A stretch of 15,111 nucleotides of DNA from Scytalidium lignicola (lineage: Eukaryota > Ascomycota > Leotiomycetes): contig NCSJ02000587.1 of NCBI GenBank assembly GCA_002812745.2, positions 1-15,111 on the forward strand, written 5' to 3'. Positions within the stretch are counted from its first letter, which is position 1, and each line of letters starts with the position of its first letter. The notes under the pieces were generated by a model. It was not told the DNA's origin. It made no database searches and worked only from the letters and a program-made list of their open reading frames with translations. The position numbers and the translations under genes were made by a program. Positions 6,882 through 15,111 of this stretch are shown here, in pieces.

Positions 6882-7481
6882 CTACCCAGTCAAAGTCGTT
6901 CCAGTGCCCACGAAGACCACCAGCACGGCTGCGTACGCGGCTGTGGCAGCAATGATATCCTTACTCTGCGCATCCTCCATCCACCACGCGAGAATCACCG
7001 CTACAGCAACCACAAACAGCGAGGTCGTAAGTAGAACTGTGAGCTTCGTCGTATGGAGTGTCATGATAAGCATCGGAGCGATGAGCGCCACTCCACCGAA
7101 GAGTGCCATGGTCAGTCGAGACACGAAAAGGCTTCGCTTCCTCGCCTTCTTCAAGCCTTCTTCGACGAGAACACCCAAGCTAGTTCGCTTGCTGGTATTT
7201 GGTTCTAGGGTGCACTGTCTAAAGACTTCTTGTTGGAACCGCTCTAATTCCTTGGAAGGACTATTTTCGTGGCACTCAGCGCATTCTAGCATTGCGAGCT
7301 TTTTGGCCAATGGGTCACATGCCGAAGAAGAATCCAACAGTTGCGGTATTTGGTTTGCTGATGATCGCCAGTAGTGGTAGTCCTTGACTGCTCTTGCTAA
7401 AGGTAGTCTTTAGTAAGTGATACTTCTTTAACACTGCTTGTAGTAGTTATTCGTACTATACTGATGTAGGTCTTCTCCCAT
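6882..7481 (-). CDS. DUF6594-type three-helix membrane protein, two exons
   Basis: Exon 1 is 7457-7481 (MGEDLHQY plus one nucleotide) and exon 2 is 6882-7396. Together they give 540 nt or 179 residues. The intron 7397-7456 (60 nt) has donor GTACGA, branch-like TTACTAAAG and acceptor CTTTAG. Splicing joins the reading frame across an in-frame TAA. The protein starts with a charged region (RAVKDYHYWRSSANQIPQL) and a Cys-containing helix (ELERFQQEVFRQCTLEP). It ends with three membrane helices at about residues 103-122, 127-148 and 156-172. The blocks ALFGGVALIAPMLIM, AWWMEDAQSKDI and AATAAYAAVLVVFVGT are typical of the C-terminus of fungal DUF6594 proteins, whose function is unknown. Family members are often longer, with an N-terminal domain missing here, so this is a short form or an upstream exon was missed. 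The ATG has context CAAATGG, and a TATA-like element lies about 60 bp upstream. Confidence 0.75.
7397..7456 (-). other. Predicted 60-nt spliceosomal intron of the DUF6594 gene
   Basis: Read on the minus strand it has a GTACGA donor at 7451-7456, a TTACTAAAG branch region and a TTTAG acceptor ending at 7397. Removing it joins codon phase 1 exactly and skips a TAA. Confidence 0.65.
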
Positions 7482-7537
7482 TTGGTTGAATCTACTTGCT
7501 GTACAAACTGTTGGGTGGATTAGCTACTAGTGCTTCA

Positions 7538-7545
7538 TAAATATA
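7538..7545 (-). promoter_or_regulatory. TATA-like element upstream of the DUF6594 gene
   Basis: TATATTTA on the minus strand, 57-64 bp before the proposed ATG at 7481. It is plausible as a core promoter, from position and sequence only. Confidence 0.3.
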
Positions 7546-7566
7546 GACTAATGCGAATGTAAGTTA

Positions 7567-8087
7567 CTAACGGTCTTGGTACTTTCCGTCTCCCTCCTGT
7601 CTTCCATTATGAAGAATGATAGGGTGCTTAAGAAGCTTAGCTCTTGCGTAAACAACATTATTAAGATACATAGTTTCTAGCAGGAACACCTCCTGCGACA
7701 GTGAGAGGGGTGTGGCGTTGAGAGATGGAGAAGCATAGCGTTGATGAAAAGCATGAAGGTCATCGGTATCATTCCCACCTTCCGACTGTAATGGGGCAGG
7801 GCTTATTCTCGGTACGGTGGGGGTGTTTGGTGATCTGGTAGTGTCTTGATGTTCCAGATCTTTTCCAGGTGCAGAGACCACCTCATCCTCGCGATCCTGA
7901 ATCCCAAGTTCCATGTCTGGTTCCATCGCCGTCTTCTTTGTGAGCGACCGAGTCGAGTGATTGCCACAATTCCAGTAATAGTGGCGATTGAAGTGATTGA
8001 CGCGGTGAGGATGACGGTTGCATTAAAAATGAAGAAATGTGATTTGACGGATGCATCAGATGTCGAAATGCAGCCGAGCGCTTGCAC
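7567..8087 (-). CDS. Hypothetical protein, possibly frameshifted: membrane helix plus Ser/Pro-rich acidic tail
   Basis: Two overlapping minus-strand frames look complementary. The first (ATG at 8087) gives a helix-forming stretch (FFIFNATVILTASITSIA...VAITRL) followed by the basic stop-transfer GRSQRRRRW. The second (ATG at 7926, stop at 7567) gives a 119-residue acidic, Ser/Thr/Pro-rich segment (EPDMELGIQDREDEVVSAPG) ending in a helical stretch near EVFLLETMYLNNVVYARAK. They meet near 7926-7940 with a one-nucleotide offset and no obvious intron there. So either a small indel has fused the frames out of register, or only the 7567-7926 ORF is real. A membrane protein with a disordered cytosolic tail would fit. 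A CCAAT box at 8257-8261 (minus) could belong to its promoter. It is tandem with the DUF6594 gene. No family is recognised. Confidence 0.3.
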
Positions 8088-8462
8088 ATGTAACTAAGCG
8101 CCACAGTGTGGGGTCTGATGAAAACAACAAAATCCCCACCAGAAACTCAATTATGAGACACATTGCCTGAAACGAGGAACGAGTGAGAAGGGGAAACTAC
8201 CGCCTCAGGGACCGGGGTCCGGCTCAGCGCTGATAACTTTGCCAAGCCTCGCGCTGATTGGCTGCTATAACAAATCCGAATGGCTTTTGGTAGAATCGAG
8301 TAGCCGATCCCCACCGCAAGGCCCAAATTACCGTGCGGGAAAAACTAATTTAACTTTGTACATATATATGAGATCCTACTGTCTTGTGATCAAGGGCATC
8401 TAAACTCGTATGCTACTCAATTCATCTTGAAAATACATTCACGCTATCTATTACTTTAGCCC
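8088..8462. promoter_or_regulatory. Intergenic region with palindromes, CCAAT and TATA motifs
   Basis: It contains GGACC-GG-GGTCC (8209-8220), the perfect palindrome TCAGCGCTGA (8224-8233), a minus-strand CCAAT (8257-8261) and a plus-strand ATATATAT (8362-8369). These fit a promoter region, possibly for the minus-strand ORF at 8087. No gene is visible inside. Confidence 0.35.
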
Positions 8463-8756
8463 TTAGTTCTGCACACTCTTGACGAATCCTTTTTCGTCCC
8501 CATTTTCTACTACATGCACAACGATCAAGCGGAGGAAGAAGAATACCGGCCTCGTAGCTGCATCATCAGCGAATAACAACTCCTCTGACAAAGACCTTTT
8601 TGCGATAGTCTTCACGGCAGATTGTGACGCTCCGATTACCAGCACAAACAACACAACAAAGCAAAGCAACTGGTTCGATGAAGATTCGAAGAATGCGCTG
8701 ATATGGTCTGTTGGCCCCATGAAGGTCCCAACCAATGTATGTACCATAACTTTCAT
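8463..8756 (-). CDS. Hypothetical protein fragment with one or two hydrophobic segments
   Basis: ATG at 8756 opens 97 codons to TAA 8463-8465. It begins MKVMVHTLVGTFMGP...HISAFF, then a hydrophobic helix (LLCFVVLFVLVIGAS), then a charged tail. The initial pattern 'SMK...T...F..P...ISAFF' vaguely recalls the first membrane helix of fungal CorA-like proteins, but key residues (GMN) are absent, so I do not assign it. The 3-N gap lies only 24 bp upstream, so the N-terminus may be missing. The plus-strand frame over the same bases is of similar length and lacks an ATG. Confidence 0.25.
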   Translation of the reverse strand: MKVMVHTLVGTFMGPTDHISAFFESSSNQLLCFVVLFVLVIGASQSAVKTIAKRSLSEELLFADDAATRPVFFFLRLIVVHVVENGDEKGFVKSVQN

Positions 8757-8779
8757 GGACTTTGCTGAAGATATCTGCA

Positions 8780-8782
8780 NNN
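8780..8782. other. Assembly gap (NNN)
   Basis: The only multi-N run in the window. It coincides with the switch from ordinary composition to the AT-rich, CpG-poor compartment, so continuity across it is not proven. Confidence 0.95.
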
Positions 8783-9020
8783 GTTACAAGCTTGAATCTC
8801 TGCTTATCAAATGGTCAGATACTGTAAAAGTTGTTGTTTTATTGTTAAAGACTCTTAATCTCATCCTTAGATTTCCAAGTCCAAAGGTCAAATTTCCTTC
8901 TGCTAAATCTTCAAAGGCTAAGTATATAATCCTGTTGTCAATATCTTCTAACTTCAAAGCATCTGCTCCNTTTTTCTTTTATATCCTCAAAATCAAATGT
9001 TCTCAATCAAGCAAAATCTT
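8783..9020 (-). pseudogene. Possible decayed acidic ORF at the edge of the AT-rich block
   Basis: The minus strand is nearly open across this interval if the N at 8970 is treated as a homopolymer ambiguity. It reads LEDFA, FDFEDIKEK, LKLEDIDNRIIYLAFEDLAE, then a basic stretch, and stops just before the gap. One TGA interrupts it. The recurring 'ED(I/F/L)' motif suggests a repetitive acidic protein or Gag-type region, but no domain is recognised. Confidence 0.2.
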
Positions 9021-12000
9021 CTAGTTTCTTAACAGTTAAGTAAATACAAAATGGANTTTTATTTTTAATTTATACTATTATATATNAAAAAAACATATCT
9101 AATATAAAATAACACAATTCTAATATAATACAATTATATAATTTGTCATTATGTAAAAAACAATTAAATCTTAAGTTAAGACAATTATTACAAAGTGATT
9201 ATAACAACGAGTCTTGGCTAGGATTTTTTGATGAAGAGGATAATTTAAACAAATTAACAATTCATCATAACAATTAAAAGACATATAAAATAGAAAGTAA
9301 TAACAAAGAAGAATCTGTATAAACAACTTAGTATTGTTATAGAAATGAAAAGTTAAAAGATTATATTGTATGTAACTTTAACCTCTTTACCCTCTTCCTT
9401 CTATCTTCTTTTATCTCTTTCCTTTTCTCNTTTTTTTGTCTTAGAATCTTTTTAAAGACTAAATCAATTTAACTAACTTAGAATATAGTTTTTGCTAATC
9501 TCTTCTTCCTTTACTTAACCATCTTCAGTATAATCTTTGTCTTCTCTACTACTTATAAGAATTTAATCATCTCAACTTATATTTTCAAAATCTACTGAAC
9601 ATCTTATCCAGCAATTACAACAACCTTATGCTTATTCTTCAGAAGAGCATAATACAAAACTGTAAATCTATTTATATAAAATNAAAAAAGCACTAACATA
9701 CTTAAAACAAGTATAATTCCTTTATAAACCTTAACAATATCCTTAATCTTACTTTGCTTGCAAATGGTTATATTCTAGATGTATTACAATAGCATAACTT
9801 GACATTAAAAGGAAAGTAAGAATTTTTGCACAAGCATGATCATAAAGCTTTAAAGGAACTTATAGATGTTATGATATTACCTGAAGACTTTTGCTTTACT
9901 CAACTTTATAAGGAGTAAGAGAATATGTCTAGTAAACGCTAAAATGCTTGTTTACATACTTATAAGAAAAGCAAGCTTAGACAAAAACTTATACAAATAC
10001 ATAACATTAATAGTGTTTATAACTTTCCATTAAGTTTTGCAATATATAAACAAAGAATAAGATAACTTGTTAAGCTACATTGAATAACAAATCTAAGAAG
10101 TAATATACACAGAATTATAGTTTTAATCTTATATATTAACGAAAAAAAACCAATTATGTATAAAATAAGTTTTAATACAGTAAATTCCTTAAATCTATCT
10201 TAGGCAAATGATATCTACTTTGAAAATTAATATACATACTCTTTTTCCTTAAATACATTCCTTGTACTCTGATACTAGTGTTTTAATATCTAACTTCTTG
10301 ACAGTTAAAGAGGAGTAATTATAGATTAATAAAGTTTTTTTTTCTTATGCTTACTCAAAGTGTTCCTTAATACAAATTATAACAATTTAATTCTTCTTAA
10401 GAAAGGATAACAACAAACAGCTTAGCTTAAGAATACGAAAATGTTAGTCAAGACTAGGCTGATCATACTACTCATCAACAACTTCTTAGAATTAACATAC
10501 AACCTCAACATCTTTTGTTGTTATAATAAAACATCAAAAATCAAATTGCAAAGAATAATAAACTTGATCAATTTCAAAGTTGTTAGCTTTTTTTCAACAA
10601 TAAAGATTTTAAGAAGAATATTATTTGTGAAAGCTAAGAAGATTTGCATGTCAAATAAGAAAGTATATAAACCTAAACTGTAAATTAAGCTTATTATCAC
10701 AATCAAGAATACTAAGTTGATATTAAACAACAAGTTAATCCTTTGAATAGTTTTATCCTAGAAGAGAATATTAATAGTACAATTTACAAACTAGAAAGTT
10801 ATTCTTGGAAATTATACTGCCTCTAAGGATATTAGTACTATCAATTAAACAATCATCTNAAAAAGTCATTTGCAAATGAACACATATTACCTAAGAATAC
10901 TGTATAACATAAGTATAATAACCTTTCTACTCAGTGTTAATTCTACTAAACACTAAGAGGGTTTTGTTTATAGCTAATTTTATTTCAAAGGATACAAAGT
11001 AATTATCAGTTCAGCAGTTAGAATATTTACAAACAAAAAACTAGAAATACTTACTCTTAATCTTGAATTTGTTGTCAACATCCAATAAGACATATGGAAA
11101 TCTGTGAAGAATTCAAAGGTTATCATAACAGTATATCTTCAAATCAAAAACCAAGCTTATTACAATCTTAAAAATGCATGTTAGATCTTATATAATATAC
11201 AAAAAGAACATCAAATCTCAGGTAAGTTATAAGAGTAAATAATCATAAGCCTTTGCCATTCAATAACAAACTTAGAATCATTAAGTGAGATTATACCTTA
11301 ACTCCTTTATTATACTATTCTTAGTAATGATCTCTTCAGATTTCTCTATAGCCAAATCAACAAATTCTACCTTAGCTTTGAATTTGTCTTAACTTGTATA
11401 AATCTAGGTTATACTTGTTAAGAAGAGATATAAGCAGTTATTATCTTCTTGTATACATTACAATATCTATTCAAGGTTAGCCTTGTTTACTAATTATCCT
11501 TGTTGTAAAAGGGTTAGTGGATCAAAAACAGCCAACTTTATTAAGGCTTAAATATCAAAATGTTCATAAGTTATACAAGTTTTGGCTAGTTTGATTTTAT
11601 ATTTGACTAGACAACTTAAACCCTGAAACTATTATACACAAATCTTATTCTCCAAGGAAACCCTCAACTACTATAATATTATCATTTGTAATATAATATT
11701 ATACAAAATNAAAAAAGATGTTTTTTTACATTTACAACAAGTTTCAACATAGTTTATGAGATATTATAACTTACCACAAGTAATACAAGTCATCTTGAAC
11801 TACATAACCAAGTTATGCCTTGCCTAGTTCAAAATAGATGTTTATAATTGTTTGGTCAAGGATAAGGATATTAAGGATAAATACATTAAAACAGCTATTA
11901 TAAGCTAATTGTTACTCTGCTCTTAAACCTTGGTGAACATCCAAAAAGACTTATAATCACTTTAGTTTATAACTAATCATAAAACCAAAATATCTAACCC

Positions 12001-12372
12001 TTTCTAGTTAGTAGAGTATTTATTTGATCCTATGCCTTTTCAAATACAAACCAAGTCCAGATTCAAAATCAGAAAACGATCTTATTAGGATAATATAATA
12101 TATTGAGTATTATATCTCAAGACTATAATTATCCTTCAAGATATACTCAGTAAATCAACAGTAAAGGAATGGAAAGTGGATTTTACCAAAGCTATGTTAA
12201 TATTAAACTATATCCTGCTTTATCCAAATTATAACTATTTCTTTTCTTACACCAAAATAATGCAGAACATAAACGGTACTAGGTAAACACATTAGCACTG
12301 GATAGCAGTATAAGCTAGACTTGATGGTGTTACAACCAAACTCGAAGACACTAGGCCTAGACTCTGGCAAAT

Positions 12373-13235
12373 ATAAGATCTAGTAAGGTAGTTTCATCTA
12401 GACTTACCTGAATTTCTACTTGTATTCACAACTAAGGGCTATAGGAAAGTAAACTTAGATGTTAAACAATTATTACCTCTTATAACATATTTCAATTACT
12501 ATTAGATTAACTTGAAATACAGAGAACTAGAACTTTTAATCAGCTTACTCTTAAACAATACTGATACAAAAGGATAAGAAGAAAAATGTTAACAACTTTT
12601 AGTTCATCTTATGAATATTATAAGTATTAGTTCTCTAAACAAGATCATGATAATAATCTAACCTCAAAGATAATACAAAGCATTTAAGACATAAAAAAAA
12701 AAACTATTATAATAAGTAATAACAATTCTTTAATATTAATAAATAGTAATTTTATATTTTATTATCTTAATGAGTAATAAGTTAATTATATCTTATAATA
12801 ATGGCTAAAATGTTCTTATATATTAAATCTCAAAGAGTTTAATACAGATATTTAGATGATAATACTTAAGCTTAAAAATCATAGCAAATTTGTATTAAAT
12901 GTACATAAACTTCAAAAAGAAAATTACTTATGATTTTACTATTATAACATAAGGTAATTCTTCTTCACTAACTTAGAAGTCTAAGGCTTATATATCATGA
13001 TCAAGAACAAGATGTAATTCAAGAAGGTCGTAGATTTATTTAACTTCTTCTTTGGCTAAGACAACAGTAAGCAGAAATCTAATTAGGAGTACTAACTTTA
13101 CTAGGTAATCCTACCTCTTATACTGTATAATATACAGGAAAACACTTTTACAAAGAGTTCTGGATAGTCAAGAAAAAGAACACTAGCCTTAAGAGATTTG
13201 AAGCTTTATAAGAGCAAGGTTGACTACTATAGTTA
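12373..13235 (+). mobile_element. Decayed Ty3/Gypsy reverse transcriptase (pol relic)
   Basis: Conserved RT blocks appear in the right order on the plus strand, in shifting frames. IRSSK (12373) matches the family's IRPSKSP. An open run at 12407-12502 reads EFLLVFTTKGYRKVN...LLPLIT, matching LFVKKKDG...YRKLN...YPLPLIT. Near 12526-12660, FNQLTLKQY.YKRIR and TTFSSSYEYYKY match FTKLDLK.AY..IRI and TAFRTRYGHYEY. YLDD, the catalytic motif, is at 12849-12860. HSKFVL...LQKEN, then FFFTNLEV.GLYI and FKKVVDL (about 12880-13035), match the thumb and FLGYI / DPKKVDAI. FEAL.EQ near 13200 matches the start of the RNase H connection. Stops and indels break it throughout, so it is inactive. Gag, integrase and LTRs could not be placed. 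Confidence 0.65.
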
Positions 13236-15067
13236 AAGATGTTGACATGGATTCAAAGGAAGACACTAAATGAATTAGATAAGTTGATGAAAGAGCTAAG
13301 TCAAGGATGATAACGTCAACATCAAGAATAATCCTAACTTGTAAATCCTCACTCATACAAAGTCATATAATTCAATTTCACTTGTTAAGCAAAGAAAATC
13401 AAATAACTCAAAAAAAAAAAGGGAAAAGGAGAAGGGTTAAGTAATTTCCCTTGCTAAGTAAGTTAAATCAAGAGTATGTTAAATAATACTAAAGCTTAAT
13501 GTTAACAGATTAAAATAAATTATATGTTTACATCATTAAATAAATAACAAAGTATAAATATATATTATTATAATATAAATTATACAAGTAAGTAACATTG
13601 TAAGTTAATATCAAAGAATACAAAGAGTAAAGTTAAAAGCACTTGTTTATAAACGGTTAAACTAACACTAACTACTAATTGTAAATAAGACAAGTGATTA
13701 TATCTATCAAACTGTCCTTTAGTAAACACACTTCTTAAGTTATAAAATCAACATAGTCTAAAACAACTTATTTATACAGATTAAAGTCTTAACTTGTAAT
13801 AACTCCTTTCTTCTAAGTCCTCATTTATTTAATGCTTTTTCACTTTATTAAATAACTTACAAAATTAAATCTATTCAGGGTTTGTTAAAAATTATAATTA
13901 TCTCTTTCTAGTATACAATCNAAAAAATGTTACTTTTATCATTACTTATATTATTACTATTATTGTTAGTCTACAATATACTAAGACTTTTGTCACTTCT
14001 TATTATAATAAACCCTTTTGCAAAGCCATTATAAACTCTAAGGTTATCTTAACTTTACCTTTTAATTCTACCTTCTAATAAGTATACTATAAATATTTAA
14101 TTTGTAAATAAAATAAAGTTTTAATTATTATATATCTTAATTATTTAATAATACTTAAAGAGTATTATATGACATAAATAAGATCTTTATTATATTACCT
14201 TAACTAGATAATAATAAGCCTAGCCTCTAATACATAGCTTATATAATGCTCAACTACCAGAAATAATAAATTAAGAAGTACAATGAGCAAAGCTGAATAA
14301 CTAGAAGTCACTGCTCTAGACATTAATAACATTTGTGCCTTTAACACCTTTGATAAGCATATTTCCTAAGCAATTATCATTATTAAACATATTAGCAACT
14401 AGGACAATGTTTAGTAACCTGATGTAAGACTTATGTCTAGAAAGAACAAGAGACACCTGGAAATTGCTAGATCGAATTAATAAAGTTGTTAAAGCCAAAG
14501 TTAATTAAATTTACTAAGCTCATTTAATTATATAATAAGACNTTTTCATGAAAAAAACACTTAACATACTGTAGACATTGTTTCTACCAGAAAAGGTAGT
14601 ATAATCTCCTCTGAGGCTGGTGTCCATATAGATTAAAGTATAATTGACAGTAAAGACAATTACTACAAAGCTAGTAAAAACCATGAGGAAGACTGAAAAT
14701 TGTATATTAACGAGATTTTAAGAAGAAAAAATAAATAGTAAAAGTAAATCTAATACACTAAATTTAACACCTTAAGATTAAGTTAAATATTAATAATAAA
14801 TAAATGAAAATAAGAGATAAAAACAAACATTTATACTTTAAAGATTAATCTTTAATGTCTAAAGAAGTTCAATTTTATAATTTAGGTTATTAATTATAAT
14901 TAATGTAACTTTGAACAATAGAAATCTTTAATAAAGAATTATCTAACATATGTTAATCTACTCTTATGTATAATAATCAAAAAGCTATAATAAAATGTTA
15001 AGAATTAGTATTATTATCTCCTAATTCAAGGTTTAACATTTTTATTAATATATTTTTGATTATTATA

Positions 15068-15093
15068 ATATAAGATTAAGAATAATCTTATAT
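15068..15093. repeat. Short perfect inverted repeat
   Basis: ATATAAGATTA (15068-15078) pairs perfectly with TAATCTTATAT (15083-15093) across a 4-nt AGAA spacer. In such AT-rich DNA this can occur by chance. Confidence 0.5.
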
Positions 15094-15111
15094 GTTAAGT
15101 GTAATTTTAAG

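Larger units (their letters stand above)
8783..15111. repeat. AT-rich, CpG-depleted repeat compartment
   Basis: From the gap to the window end the sequence is strongly AT-rich, with stops in all frames and only about a dozen CpG seen by eye. A decayed Gypsy reverse transcriptase lies inside. Outside it, 8783-12372 and 13236-15111 hold no gene I can support. A few short open blocks remain, such as minus-strand 11281-11388 (charged, 35 codons) and plus-strand 10441-10683 (80 codons, Lys/Ile/Leu-rich), which could be chance or relics. It resembles the repeat blocks of fungi with two-compartment genomes. Confidence 0.8.

Noticed and set aside
6751..7374. 207-codon plus-strand open frame
   Set aside because: It is antisense to the DUF6594 exon, has no recognisable domain and begins at a non-ATG codon. 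The minus strand shows clear family motifs and splice signals.
8479..9024. Plus-strand open frame running across the NNN gap
   Set aside because: It starts at TTG, spans an assembly gap and a composition switch, and contains ambiguous codons. Continuity across the gap is not reliable.
10441..10683. 80-codon plus-strand ORF in the AT-rich block
   Set aside because: Its Lys/Ile/Leu/Asn composition is what AT-rich DNA gives by chance, an opposing frame overlaps it, and no motif was found.
14316..14498. 60-codon minus-strand ORF
   Set aside because: No recognisable motif. Considered as an integrase relic but no HHCC or DDE pattern could be seen.

Overview
The window looks like nuclear DNA of a filamentous ascomycete (Pezizomycotina). 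The grounds are short spliceosomal introns with fungal consensus signals, a DUF6594-type membrane protein, an ankyrin-repeat relic, and Ty3/Gypsy retrotransposon debris. No rRNA, tRNA or CRISPR array was found. This is a gene-poor accessory region in two very different compartments: a mixed-composition left part (1-8779) and a very AT-rich, CpG-poor right part (8783-15111). A 3-N assembly gap lies exactly at the boundary.

Left part, in order. A possible three-exon small gene (+, 199-881). A Gag-like ORF (-, 1895-1299) broken by one amber codon. A gene-empty stretch with strong foldbacks and CACGTG sites (about 2000-3700). A minus-strand C-terminal exon with one membrane helix (3742-4074). Four tandem units of about 70 bp (4628-4905) whose minus strand carries fungal intron signals. 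A small minus-strand ORF next to them (4912-5049). An ankyrin-repeat pseudogene (+, about 5349-5997). A small Ser/His-rich CxxC ORF interrupted by TAA (+, 6600-6800). A convergent two-exon DUF6594 gene (-, 6882-7481), which is the best intact gene here. Two poorly supported minus-strand ORFs follow (7567-8087 and 8463-8756).

Right part. There are almost no open frames. Homology read by eye shows a decayed Ty3/Gypsy reverse transcriptase on the plus strand (about 12373-13235). All nine isolated Ns sit immediately 5' of A or T runs. CpG is nearly absent, but CpA is not obviously depleted, so this is not a clear textbook case of CpA-directed RIP.

No coherent multi-gene system is visible. Most genes look broken or relict. 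The most unusual element is the intron-like tandem array. All family calls are from reading the sequence; no search was run.
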